Origin: Brachybacterium aquaticum | Lineage (GTDB): Bacteria; Actinomycetota; Actinomycetes; Actinomycetales; Dermabacteraceae | Length of the DNA: 64,000 bases | Assembly (NCBI RefSeq): GCF_014204755.1 | Contig: NZ_JACHLZ010000001.1 | Coordinates: forward strand, 1,178,001 to 1,242,000 | Direction: 5' to 3' | In this document: in pieces, positions 53,287-62,116 of the stretch | Layout: each line of letters begins with the position of its first letter | Numbering within the stretch: the first letter of the stretch is position 1 | Notes under the pieces: model-generated | The model's input: only the letters and a program-made list of their open reading frames with translations | Told to the model about the DNA's origin: nothing | Database searches by the model: none | Made by a program: the position numbers and the translations under genes

Positions 53287-54669
53287 ATGAGCACCGATGG
53301 ACTCGCCGCAGCACAGCAGAAGATGCAGGACGCCGGGGTCGCGCAGACCGCGATCGACGTCTTCTCCCACTACTACGGGCAGCTGGAGGAGGGTGTCACC
53401 GGGACCATCCCCGAAGACACGATCGAGCCCTACCTCGACCCGCCGAAGCTGGAGGACGTGAAGATCGACGTCGCCGAGGCGAAGAAGGTCTTCGACAAGC
53501 TCGCGATCATCAACCTCAACGGCGGGCTCGGCACCTCCATGGGCCTGGACAAGGCGAAGTCCCTGCTCCCCGTGCGCGAGGGGAAGAGCTTCCTGGACCT
53601 CATCGTCGAGCAGGTCCTCGCCGCCCGCCGCGGCACCGGCTCCCGCCTGCCGCTGATCTTCATGAACTCGTTCCGCACCCGCGAGGACACCCTCGAGGTG
53701 CTCTCCAAGTACCCCGACCTCCCCGTCGGTGACCTGCCGCTGGACTTCCTGCAGAACAAGGAGCCGAAGCTCCGCGTCGACGACCTGACCCCGGTGCAGT
53801 GGGAGGCGGACCCCGACCTCGAGTGGTGCCCGCCCGGCCACGGCGACATCTACACCGCCCTGCAGACCTCCGGGCTGCTCCAGCAGCTGCTGGACGCCGG
53901 CTTCAAGTACGCCTCGGTCTCCAACTCCGACAATCTCGGCACCGTCCCGAGCCCCGTGATCGCCGCGTGGTTCGCCGCGACCGGCGCGCCGTACGCGGCC
54001 GAGCTGTGCCGTCGCACCCCCGCGGACCGCAAGGGCGGCCACCTCGCGGTGCGAAAGTCCGACGGACGGCTGATTCTGCGCGACACCGCGCAGACCCCCG
54101 CCGAGGAGATGGACTTCTTCACCGACGAGCACCGCCACCCGTTCTTCCACACCAACAACCTGTGGTGGGACCTCGAGCAGCTCGACGCGATCCTCAAGGA
54201 GCGCAAGGGAGTGATGGGACTGCCGCTCATCCGCAACGAGAAGACGGTGGACCCCTCGGACAAGTCCTCCACGCCCGTCTACCAAATCGAGTCCGCCATG
54301 GGCGCGGCGATCGAGGTGTTCGACGGGGCGACCGCGATCGTGGTGGGCCGCGACCGGTTCCTGCCCGTCAAGGCCACGAGCGACCTGCTGCTGGTGCGCT
54401 CGGACCTCTACGAGCTCGACGAGCGCCGCGCGCTCGTGAAGCAGGTCGAGCAGGTGCCGGACGTGTCCCTCGCCTCCGGCCCGTACAAGCTCATCGGCGA
54501 CTTCGAGGAGCGCTTCGGGCAGGGCGTCCCCTCGCTCAAGCAGGCCAAGCGCCTGGACATCCAGGGCGACTGGACCTTCGGGGCCGACGTCGCCGTGGTG
54601 GGCGAGGCGGTCCTCGGCGGCGAGGGCGGCGAGGTGCCCGAGGGGGCGAAGGTCGGCGCCGCCGGCTGA
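53287..54669 (+). CDS. UTP-glucose-1-phosphate uridylyltransferase (UDPGP family)
   Basis: 460 residues, similar to the larger, eukaryote-like UDPGP proteins rather than bacterial GalU. The nucleotide-binding motif is [20 protein letters not shown] (near residue 74); [13 protein letters not shown] and [11 protein letters not shown] are the sugar-phosphate and metal sites. It makes UDP-glucose for glycogen, cell wall and glycolipid precursors. The C-terminus ends [17 protein letters not shown], the start of a left-handed beta helix in the family. It is divergent from metG. Confidence 0.92.
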   Translation: MSTDGLAAAQQKMQDAGVAQTAIDVFSHYYGQLEEGVTGTIPEDTIEPYLDPPKLEDVKIDVAEAKKVFDKLAIINLNGGLGTSMGLDKAKSLLPVREGKSFLDLIVEQVLAARRGTGSRLPLIFMNSFRTREDTLEVLSKYPDLPVGDLPLDFLQNKEPKLRVDDLTPVQWEADPDLEWCPPGHGDIYTALQTSGLLQQLLDAGFKYASVSNSDNLGTVPSPVIAAWFAATGAPYAAELCRRTPADRKGGHLAVRKSDGRLILRDTAQTPAEEMDFFTDEHRHPFFHTNNLWWDLEQLDAILKERKGVMGLPLIRNEKTVDPSDKSSTPVYQIESAMGAAIEVFDGATAIVVGRDRFLPVKATSDLLLVRSDLYELDERRALVKQVEQVPDVSLASGPYKLIGDFEERFGQGVPSLKQAKRLDIQGDWTFGADVAVVGEAVLGGEGGEVPEGAKVGAAG

Positions 54670-54718
54670 CGGCGGCTCGGGTGGACGAACGACCCCCGCC
54701 TCCGACGAGAGTTCGACC

Positions 54719-54750
54719 GAGCGCCCGGGTCCTCAGCGGCCCGGGCGCTC
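54719..54750. terminator. Hairpin over the end of the MmyB-like gene
   Basis: GAGCGCCCGGG tcctcagcgg CCCGGGCGCTC, 11-base perfect arms. It ends both the uridylyltransferase transcript (50 bases after its stop) and the convergent regulator, whose stop codon (54735-54733) is in the loop. Confidence 0.75.
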
Positions 54751-55650
54751 GCTGGTCCTCGGCTGCGCCGGTTCCGAGTCCTGAGGGACCGACTGCTCCG
54801 TCGCGGCCCAGGCCGCGAGCATCGCAAGGGCGTCGGCCGACGGGCTTCCCGGGGGCGCCGTGTACACCATGAGCCGCAGCCCGTCCTGCTCGGCGAGGTC
54901 CATCGCCAGATAGTCCAGGTCGAGGTCACCCACCACGGGGTGGTGCAGGCGCTTGGTGCCGGTGCGGTGGAAGCGCACGTCGTGCCGCGCCCAGCGCACG
55001 GCGAACTCCTCACTGCGGGTGGAGAGCTCACCGATCAGGGCCGAGAGGTCGCGGTCGTAGGGGTGGCGGCCCGCCTCGATCCGGAGCATGCCGGTGACGT
55101 CGTCCGCCGAGCGCTCCCAGTCGCGGAAGAAGCTGCGCGAGGCCGGGTCCAGGAACAGGAACCGGGCGGTGTTCAGGGGACGGGCAGGGCTCTCCATGAG
55201 CGGGGAGTACAGCGCCCTGCCCAGGTGGTTGGTGGACAGGACGTCGTGGCGGGCGTTGCGCACTTAGGCCGGCGCGTCCGTGATCGCGTCCAGCACCTGC
55301 TGGACCGGGGCGGGCACGGCGCGCGGGGAGCGAGAGGGGGTGCGTGTGCGCGGTGCGGCGTTCGCGCGCCGGGCGAGGTCCATGAGGTGGTCGTGCTCGG
55401 CCTCGTCCAGCTGCAGCGCCCGGGAGAGGGACTCCAGCAGCGTGTCCGAGGCACCGGCGAGGTTCCCGCGCTCGAGGCGGATGTAGTAGTCCACGCTCAT
55501 CCCGGCGAGCATCGCGACCTCCTCGCGGCGCAGCCCGGGCACGCGCCGGTTCCCGCCGTAGGCGGGCAGCCCCGCCCGCTCCGGGGTGAGTCGGGCCCGG
55601 CGCGTGGAGAGGAACTCGCGGACGTCGTCGCGGTGGCTCGTCGTGCTCAT
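54733..55650 (-). pseudogene. XRE/MmyB-family regulator split by an in-frame ochre stop
   Basis: The first part (55650-55267, 128 residues) has an XRE HTH: RVPGLRREEVAMLAGMSVDY then YIRLERGNLAGASDTLLESL. Just after VLDAITDAPA the frame meets TAA (55266-55264). The same frame then continues as VRNARHDVLSTNHLGRALYS to a stop at 54733, which is the MmyB-type ligand-binding domain usually fused to this HTH. A single base change (TAC or TAT to TAA) explains the split; Tyr or another aromatic residue is usual at this position in the family. A GTG directly follows the TAA, so the second half could still be translated by re-initiation. TAGTCT sits six bases before the ATG. Confidence 0.82.
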
Positions 55651-55656
55651 CGTCGA

Positions 55657-55662
55657 AGACTA
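55657..55662 (-). promoter_or_regulatory. Leaderless -10 box of the MmyB-like gene
   Basis: TAGTCT on the minus strand, six bases before the ATG. Confidence 0.45.
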
Positions 55663-55724
55663 GGCGCTGCGGCCGACGGGAGGGAGGTACGGGCGGACCC
55701 CCTCAGGGGCCCGCCCGTCCCGTC

Positions 55725-58700
55725 TCAGGCGCGCGCGGCGGCGTCTCCGGCGCGGGCGGCCGCGGTGACGCCCGGATGCGGGGCGGGGCCGCGCTCCCAG
55801 CCCTGGCCGCCGGTGAGTTCCAGTGCATGGGGGAGCGGGTTGCCGTAGCGGTGGTTCGTGGCGCTGATCGCCTGCTCGCGCAGGAAGGTCAGCAGCTCGA
55901 CGCGGCCGCTGGCGACCACGGGGCCGGTGAACAGGGCCACCTCCACGCGCTGCGCCTGCGCCTCGCGCAGCACGGCGGGTGCCTCGCCGAGCACCCGGAT
56001 CCGGTGCTGGGCGATGCGGTCGAACCGGGCGGCGAGCTGCTCGTCGGACTCGACGGTGACGGAGGCTCCGCCGGCCGTGCCCTCGGCCCGCGCGGCCGCG
56101 GCGAGCTCCTCGGTCGCGGCGGAGACCTCGACCGCGGCGCCGACCGTGGCCGCGGCGTGGAGGACGCGGCGCAGCTCGAGCGCGGTCGCGCCCTCCGGGG
56201 CGCGCACCAGCACCGGCAGTGGCAGGTAGCGCAGGACGTCGATCTCGCCGTGCAGCTCCTGCTCGTCGCGGGCGCGGAAGGTGGTCGCGAGGTGCTCGCG
56301 GTCCGAGGCGCGGGCCGCCTCGAGCCAGGCCTCGCCGTCGGCCTCGCGGGAGGGGACGGCGGGGGAGTCGGCGATGTCCTGGAGGTGGACGAGGTAGTTG
56401 GGGCCGCCGGCCTTCGCGGTCTGGCCGATGGCCGAGCGCTTCCAGCCGCCGAAGGGCTGGCGCTGCACGATCGCGCCGGTGATGCCGCGGTTGACGTACA
56501 GGTTCCCGGCCTCGACGTGCTCGGTCCACCAGGCGATCTCGGCCGGCTCCAGGGAGTGGAGACCGGCGGTGAGGCCGTAGTCGGTGCCGTTCTGCATCCG
56601 CACCGCCTCCTCGAGGGAGTCGGCGTGCATCACGCCGAGCACGGGCCCGAAGTACTCGGTGCGGTGGAAGGCGGATCCCTCGCGCACGCCGATGCGCACG
56701 CCCGGGGACCACTGGCGCCCGGTGCCGTCCAGCAGCTGCGGCGCGGTCAGCCAGGTCTCGCCCTCGCCGAGCTCGGTGAGGCCGGAGCGGAGCTTGTCAC
56801 CGGGCGGCTCGATGACCGGGCCCATCTGGACGGTCGGGTCGACCGGCTCGCCGACGTCCAGGGACAGCACCGCATCGGCGAGCTGGGCGTTGAAGCGGCG
56901 GGAGCGGGAGACGGAGCCGACGGTGATCACGAGGCTCGCCGCGGAGCACTTCTGCCCGGCGTGGCCGAAGGCCGACAGCGCCACGTCCTTCGCGGCGAGG
57001 TCGAGGTCCGCCTGCGGGGTGACGATGATGGCGTTCTTGCCGGAGGTCTCGGCGAGGACCCGCAGCTCGGGCCGCCAGGTGGAGAACAGGGTCGCGGTGT
57101 CGTAGGCGCCGGTGAGGATCAGCTGGTCGATCGCGGGATGGGCGATCAGGGAGCGGCCCACCTCGTCCTCGGGCACCTCGACGAGGGTGAACACGCCCTC
57201 CGGCACCCCCGCCTCGTGCAGGAGCCGTCCGACGAGCGCACCGCAGCGCCGGGCCTGCGGGGCGGGCTTCATGATCACGGCGCTGCCGGTCACGAGCGCC
57301 GCGAGCACGCCGCCGGTCGGGATCGCGACGGGGAAGTTCCACGGCGGGGTGACCAGGGTGAGCGGTCGCGGCGCGAGGGCGATGTCGCCGTGCGCGGCAA
57401 GGCGCTCGGCCTGTTCGGCGTAGTACAGGGCGAAGTCGATCGCCTCGGAGACCTCCGGATCGCCCTGCTCGAGGGTCTTGCCGGTCTCGGAGGCCATGAC
57501 CTCCAGCAGCTCGGCGCGGTGGGCGGCGAGCGTCCCGGCGACGCGACGCAGGATCAGGGCGCGCTTGGCGACGGGCAGCGCCGCCCAGACGGGCTGGGCC
57601 TCCAGGGCGCGCTGGACCGTCTGCTCCACCTGCTCGGTGGTCTCCAGCCGCGCGGCCTCCGCCTCGGTCTCGCCGAGCACGGAGCCGCGGATGCGGTGGG
57701 TGATCCGCTCGGCCCAGGCCTGGTTCGCGGGGGTGGACAGGTCGGTGTCCGGGGTGTTGCGGAAGGCGCCGGGCACGGCGGGCAGCGCCTCGGAGCCGAG
57801 CTCGAGCATCCGTCCGCGCTCGGCGCTGCGGTCCTGGGTGCGATGGGTGGCCGGGGAGGACTCGGACAGGGCCAGGTCCAGGGCACGGGTGAAGCGGTCC
57901 TGTTCGCGGGCGAAGAGGTCCTCGGAGCTGTCCAGCTCGAAGGCGGCGGAGAGGAAGTTCTCCGAGGACGCGTTCTCCTCGAGGCGGCGCACCAGGTAGG
58001 AGACGGCCACGTCGAAGTGCTTGGGGTGCACGATCGGGACGTACAGGCGCATGGTGCCGGTCGCCTCGCGCACCACGGCCTGCTGGCCGGGCGCCATGCC
58101 GGCGAGCATCTCGAACTCGACGCCGTGGCCGGGACCGGTGGGGATGCCGCGCTCGCCCATCAGCAGCAGGGCGAAGGCGACGTCGAAGAGGTTGTGGCCG
58201 GCGACGCCGAGGTGCACGGCGGCGAGGTGCTGCGGATCCAGCGCCTCCAGCAGCATGCGCTTGTACTGGGCGTCGGTCTCGAGCTTGGAGAGCAGCGGTG
58301 CCTGGGGCCAGCCGTGCAGGGAGGCGTCGACCTTCTCCATGGCGAGGTTCGCACCCTTGACGAGGCGCACCTTGACGGGGGCGCCGCCGGCGGCGACGCG
58401 TCGCTCGGCGAAGTCCCGCACCCGGGCGAGGGCGGTCGGGGCGTCCGGCAGGTAGGCCTGCAGCACGATGCCGGCATGGAGGTGGGCGAGCTCGGGGCGG
58501 TCCAGGAGCTTCTCGAAGACCTGCAGGGTCAGCTCGAGGTCGCGGTACTCCTCCATGTCGAGGTTGAGGAAGGTGGGGTTCTGCTCGCGGGCGGCGTCGA
58601 GGTACACCGGCAGCAGGGTCTCGACGATGTGGTCCACGGTCTCCGCCGCACCCCACAGGGGCAGGTGGTCCACGATCGAGGACACCTTGATGGACACGTA

Positions 58701-59249
58701 GTCCACGTCATGGCGGCCCACGATCTCGCGCACGCCCTGGAGGCGGCGGGCGGCCTCCTGCGCGCCGAGCACGGCCTCGCCGAGCAGGTTGATGTTCAGC
58801 TTCGTCCCGTCGGCCGTCAGGCGCGTGATCGAGGTGCCGAGCGGCCCGGGACGGGCGTCGAGGATCAGATGGGAGACCATGCGGCGCATGGCGGCCTGCG
58901 CGGTGGGGACCACCACCGACGGGGCCACGTGCGAGGCGGCGCCGCCGAGGGCGACCACGCGGCGCAGCGCGGCGGGCAGGAAGGCGGGCGGGTCCTGGGC
59001 GAGGCGGCGCAGCTCGACCGCGGCGGCGCGGGGATCCTCGGGACGGATCACGCGGTCCACGAAGGCGAGGGTGAAGTCCAGGCCCTTGGGATCGCGCAGG
59101 AGGTCGGACAGCAGCTTCGCCGGGCCCGGCACGGGGCGCGCGGCGGCGGCCTCCACCCAGGTCGAGACCTGTGCGGCGACGTCCTCGGCGGTGAGGTCCG
59201 TGGCGCGGCGGTTCCCGGGGCCGGGGGACGAAGGGTTCTGCGGGGACAA
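55725..59249 (-). CDS. putA: Bifunctional proline dehydrogenase / L-glutamate gamma-semialdehyde dehydrogenase
   Basis: 1174 residues. Residues about 30-480 are the FAD-dependent proline dehydrogenase barrel (VRLVKGANLAMEKVDASLHG, YVPIVHPKHFDVAVSYLVRR). Residues about 550-1020 are the aldehyde dehydrogenase: LVTPPWNFPVAIPTGGVLAA, catalytic Cys in FGHAGQKCSAASLVI, catalytic Glu in VLAETSGKNAI. It oxidises proline to glutamate in two steps with channelling. The start is TTG 59249, because AGGAG lies ten bases upstream and no suitable ATG or GTG is near the conserved N-terminus. The last 100 or so residues (ALELRRVLHAAATVGAAVEV) form a C-terminal domain. It lacks an N-terminal DNA-binding domain. 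Confidence 0.93.
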   Translation of the reverse strand: MSPQNPSSPGPGNRRATDLTAEDVAAQVSTWVEAAAARPVPGPAKLLSDLLRDPKGLDFTLAFVDRVIRPEDPRAAAVELRRLAQDPPAFLPAALRRVVALGGAASHVAPSVVVPTAQAAMRRMVSHLILDARPGPLGTSITRLTADGTKLNINLLGEAVLGAQEAARRLQGVREIVGRHDVDYVSIKVSSIVDHLPLWGAAETVDHIVETLLPVYLDAAREQNPTFLNLDMEEYRDLELTLQVFEKLLDRPELAHLHAGIVLQAYLPDAPTALARVRDFAERRVAAGGAPVKVRLVKGANLAMEKVDASLHGWPQAPLLSKLETDAQYKRMLLEALDPQHLAAVHLGVAGHNLFDVAFALLLMGERGIPTGPGHGVEFEMLAGMAPGQQAVVREATGTMRLYVPIVHPKHFDVAVSYLVRRLEENASSENFLSAAFELDSSEDLFAREQDRFTRALDLALSESSPATHRTQDRSAERGRMLELGSEALPAVPGAFRNTPDTDLSTPANQAWAERITHRIRGSVLGETEAEAARLETTEQVEQTVQRALEAQPVWAALPVAKRALILRRVAGTLAAHRAELLEVMASETGKTLEQGDPEVSEAIDFALYYAEQAERLAAHGDIALAPRPLTLVTPPWNFPVAIPTGGVLAALVTGSAVIMKPAPQARRCGALVGRLLHEAGVPEGVFTLVEVPEDEVGRSLIAHPAIDQLILTGAYDTATLFSTWRPELRVLAETSGKNAIIVTPQADLDLAAKDVALSAFGHAGQKCSAASLVITVGSVSRSRRFNAQLADAVLSLDVGEPVDPTVQMGPVIEPPGDKLRSGLTELGEGETWLTAPQLLDGTGRQWSPGVRIGVREGSAFHRTEYFGPVLGVMHADSLEEAVRMQNGTDYGLTAGLHSLEPAEIAWWTEHVEAGNLYVNRGITGAIVQRQPFGGWKRSAIGQTAKAGGPNYLVHLQDIADSPAVPSREADGEAWLEAARASDREHLATTFRARDEQELHGEIDVLRYLPLPVLVRAPEGATALELRRVLHAAATVGAAVEVSAATEELAAAARAEGTAGGASVTVESDEQLAARFDRIAQHRIRVLGEAPAVLREAQAQRVEVALFTGPVVASGRVELLTFLREQAISATNHRYGNPLPHALELTGGQGWERGPAPHPGVTAAARAGDAAARA

Positions 59250-59327
59250 CGGGGTTCTGCTCCTCGATCGCACATCGCGGCGACGGCGCGGCGGCGGCGT
59301 CGCCGAGGGCTTGCTCGCCCTGACCTG

Positions 59328-59333
59328 ATCGTA
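59328..59333 (-). promoter_or_regulatory. -10 box of putA
   Basis: TACGAT on the minus strand, giving a leader of about 70 bases. The rest of the gap 59250-59572 shows no gene. Confidence 0.45.
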
Positions 59334-59572
59334 GGTCCTCCCACGGCCCCTGCCGACCGCGAGAGACCCCGGGATGTGGAGGTCCTGTGACCGGAACGGG
59401 ACCATTCTGGGACGGCCCGGGAATCGGACCTCCGGGCGGCCGACCGACGAGCCCGCGGGAACCGCTCGGTCGGTCGGAGGGGCGGAGAACCCCCGCGATG
59501 CCAGGGGACTGTGCAACGATGCGCAGGAACGATCGGACACCGACGACCCACCGGACACCTCTGGAGGCACCG

Positions 59573-59974
59573 ATGAAGAAGTTCATCTTCCTGGCAGGAC
59601 TCGGCATCGGCTTCGTGATCGGCTCGCGCGCCGGCCGCGGACCCTACGAATCCCTCGAGCGCACCGCACGTCAGGTCGCTGAGGACCCCGAGGTCCAGCG
59701 CCGCGCCGCGCAGGCCAAGGACACCGCGACCAAGGTCGCCCAGGACACCGCGGCCACGGTGAAGGAGAAGGCCCCCGAGGTCGCCTCCACCGTCAAGGAG
59801 AAGGCCCCCGAGGTCGCCGCGAGCGTGCAGGGCGCCGCCGCCGGCGCCGCGGGCGCCGTGAAGGACAAGGTCTCCGGCGGCTCCGATGCCCAGGGAGACG
59901 AGGTCTCCTCGGCCGACACGCCCTTCGCGGGCGGGGACGCCGAGGTCGGCGAGGACAAGCCGCTCAGCTCCTGA
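59573..59974 (+). CDS. YtxH-like protein with 11-residue repeats
   Basis: 133 residues. One N-terminal helix (MKKFIFLAGLGIGFVIGSRA) anchors it in the membrane, as in YtxH. A helical stretch follows with two exact 11-residue units TVKEKAPEVAS and TVKEKAPEVAA, of the type seen in LEA-like amphipathic helices, then an Ala-rich section and an acidic tail. Such proteins are linked to general stress; the function is not proven. TGGAGG precedes the ATG. Confidence 0.75.
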   Translation: MKKFIFLAGLGIGFVIGSRAGRGPYESLERTARQVAEDPEVQRRAAQAKDTATKVAQDTAATVKEKAPEVASTVKEKAPEVAASVQGAAAGAAGAVKDKVSGGSDAQGDEVSSADTPFAGGDAEVGEDKPLSS

Positions 59975-60009
59975 GCACGCCGGGCCCGTCAGAGGGCCCG
60001 CACAGCCGC

Positions 60010-60052
60010 CGCAGCGCCGGCGTCACCCCAGCACGGTGACGCCGGCGCTGCG
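60010..60052. terminator. Bidirectional terminator with 18-base arms, including the end of tdk
   Basis: CGCAGCGCCGGCGTCACC, a 7-base loop CCAGCAC, then GGTGACGCCGGCGCTGCG: perfect arms. One arm carries the tdk stop codon and the other encodes its final residues RSAGVT. It starts 36 bases after the YtxH-like stop. Confidence 0.85.
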
Positions 60053-60640
60053 CTGTTCGTCCATGAAGCAGGGGCCGCACAGCGACATGTAGGTCACCTC
60101 GCCGCTCGTGCCCCCGTCGATCGCGACCTGCTCGCCCTCGAAGACGAAGCGGTCCCCGATGCGGCGGCAGTTGAACTCTGCCTGGGAGCCGCAGCGGCAC
60201 ATCGTGGGCAGCTTCTCCACGTTGTCGGCGAGCTCGAACAGGCGCTGCGCGCCGGGGAACACGGCGGTGCGGAAGTCGGTGCGCAGGCCGTAGCAGATCA
60301 CGGAGATGCCGTCCTGCTTGGCGATCCGGAACAGCTGGTCGATCTGGGCGGGCTCGAGGAACTGCGACTCGTCCACGAGCACGCAGTGCAGGGGGCGCAG
60401 CCCGCGCTCGTCCGCGGTGGCCTGTACCCGGGCGCGCAGGTCCTCACCGGGATGCGCGAGGACGTCCACCTGCCGCTTCGCCCCGCCGCGGGCCACGACC
60501 CAGTTCTCGCCCTTGGTGTCCAGGGCGGGCTTGACCGTCAGGGTCGCCAGGCCCCGCTCGTCGTAGTTGTAGGCGGTCTTGATGAGGGTGTCGGACTTCC
60601 CGGAGTTCATCGCTCCGTACTTGAAGTGCAGCTTGGCCAT
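60023..60640 (-). CDS. tdk: Thymidine kinase
   Basis: 205 residues, TK1 type. P-loop FKYGAMNSGKSDTLIK (residues about 6-21), motif VLVDESQF (near 88) and the zinc site CRCGSQAEFNCRR plus CGPCF near the C-terminus. It phosphorylates thymidine in the pyrimidine salvage pathway. The start at 60640 gives the conserved MAKLHFKYG. The last nine codons and the stop lie inside a terminator hairpin, an unusual constraint on the C-terminus. Confidence 0.94.
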   Translation of the reverse strand: MAKLHFKYGAMNSGKSDTLIKTAYNYDERGLATLTVKPALDTKGENWVVARGGAKRQVDVLAHPGEDLRARVQATADERGLRPLHCVLVDESQFLEPAQIDQLFRIAKQDGISVICYGLRTDFRTAVFPGAQRLFELADNVEKLPTMCRCGSQAEFNCRRIGDRFVFEGEQVAIDGGTSGEVTYMSLCGPCFMDEQRSAGVTVLG

Positions 60641-60695
60641 GCGGGGTGGTCTCCGAGGGGGTCGGGGGCGGGGGAGCGGGGTCAGAGGTGAAGGA

Positions 60696-62021
60696 TCAGA
60701 AGGCGTCGAGCACGCTGGGACGCGGCCCGGCCAGCAGCGCATCCAGCAGCGCAGCGGCGCGCGGGTCGTCCGCCTCGGCGCGCAGACCGAGGCGCCGCGC
60801 GTCGGCGAGGGAGCGGCCTCCGGTCAGCAGCAGAGAGGCGGCATGCACGTCCAGGTGCACGGTGCCGAGGGAGTCGAGGTCGGCGGAGGCTGCCGCCTCC
60901 GTCGGTTCCTGCGCGAGGACGCGGATCTGCCCGCCCACCGCGACGACGTCGAAGGCGCCGGCCGCACGGCAGGTGCCGGGCGGGACGGTGGCGTCCTCGA
61001 CGATCAGTCGCAGTGCGCCGTGCACCCCGGCCGGGGCGGGCCGGGCGGCGAGGGCCGCGGCGGTGTCGATCACCCGCATCAGCACGAGCGGGACCGCGTC
61101 CGAGGCGCGGCGCGCACGACCACCGGGCAGCACGTCCAGGACCGGGTCCTCGGTGCGGACCCGCAATCGCAGCTCCTCGACCAGCGTGGACCAGGTGCCG
61201 AGCACGCGCAGCAGCGCCCGGAGATCATCGCGGTCGCGGCCGAGGACCTCGTGGACCTCGAGCTCTCTCCCCTCGGCGGTGCCGGGTCCGGGGCGGCGCC
61301 GGGTCCAGGAGGCGTAGCCGCGGTCTGTGCCGTCCTCGCCCACGAGCAGCACCGCCTCCCAGCCGCCGCCGGGAAGTCCCTCGGGGAAGTGCGGACCCTC
61401 CCGGCGCAGCATGCCGTTGTCGCCGGCGGTCAGCTCCGTGTACAGCGCCCGCAGGCGCGGCATCGTGGCGGCGGTGACGGGGAGCGTGCGCCGACCGGGC
61501 ACGGGGCGGATCCGCTGGAGGTCCACCAGCGGCACCACGAGGCTCTCGGGCCGGGCGACGACCTGGTAGCCGTGGCGGCGGTAGATCTCGGGGTTCGAGG
61601 CGAAGAGCATCGAGAAGGGCATGCCCTCGGCGTCGCAGCGGGCGATCACAGCATCGACCATCGCGCCGAACAGTCCGTCGCCGCGATGGGCCGGGTGCAC
61701 CGCCAGACCAGCAACCCCGCCGCTGCGGGCGCGTCCGCCGCCGAGCGCGATCCCGTGGTGCAGGATCCGCGCGCCCGCGGCGAGCACCCCGTCGCCCCCG
61801 CCCCCGTCGGCCCCGCCCCCGTCGGCCGCACCCGTCGCCGCGAGCATCGCCGAGGAGTCGATGCCGAGCACGCTCTGGCCGGGGCTGAGAGGAGCGGCCG
61901 CCTCCTCCGGGGTGAGGTCGAAGCGGCCCCCGAACGCCCCTGCGGACAGTGCGCGGTAGGCCGCGGCGTCCGCGGTGGTGAGGGAGCGCACGGGGAGCGG
62001 GTCAGGCAGCGGGGAGGGCAT
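60696..62021 (-). CDS. Eis-like GNAT N-acetyltransferase
   Basis: 441 residues. Two GNAT lobes and a sterol-carrier-like C-terminal domain can be made out. The acetyl-CoA loop is AVHPAHRGDGLFGAMVDAVI near residue 108; the conserved MLFASNPEIYRRHGYQVV follows. The C-terminal part (LHLDVHAASLLLTGGRS-like, with GTVHLDVHAASLLLTGGRSL) resembles Eis. Eis acetylates aminoglycosides and lysines in mycobacteria; the substrate here is not known. A Gly/Ala/Asp-rich insert (GAADGGGADGGGGDG) lies near residue 66. TAGACT sits seven bases before the ATG. Confidence 0.83.
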   Translation of the reverse strand: MPSPLPDPLPVRSLTTADAAAYRALSAGAFGGRFDLTPEEAAAPLSPGQSVLGIDSSAMLAATGAADGGGADGGGGDGVLAAGARILHHGIALGGGRARSGGVAGLAVHPAHRGDGLFGAMVDAVIARCDAEGMPFSMLFASNPEIYRRHGYQVVARPESLVVPLVDLQRIRPVPGRRTLPVTAATMPRLRALYTELTAGDNGMLRREGPHFPEGLPGGGWEAVLLVGEDGTDRGYASWTRRRPGPGTAEGRELEVHEVLGRDRDDLRALLRVLGTWSTLVEELRLRVRTEDPVLDVLPGGRARRASDAVPLVLMRVIDTAAALAARPAPAGVHGALRLIVEDATVPPGTCRAAGAFDVVAVGGQIRVLAQEPTEAAASADLDSLGTVHLDVHAASLLLTGGRSLADARRLGLRAEADDPRAAALLDALLAGPRPSVLDAF

Positions 62022-62028
62022 GCGGGAG

Positions 62029-62034
62029 AGTCTA
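62029..62034 (-). promoter_or_regulatory. Leaderless -10 box of the Eis-like gene
   Basis: TAGACT on the minus strand, seven bases before the ATG. Confidence 0.45.
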
Positions 62035-62116
62035 GGTGCGCTCCAGGGTGCGACGGCGGCGGGCCCCGGTGCGGCTGTTGCATACTTGCCTGGCGAGTCC
62101 ACCCGGAGGAGATGCC

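Noticed and set aside
55776-59390. A reading frame of about 1200 codons on the plus strand opposite putA
   Set aside because: It is antisense to a gene with clear proline/P5C dehydrogenase motifs. Its product is low-complexity Gly/Arg/Gln/Val sequence, the usual shadow of a GC-rich gene.
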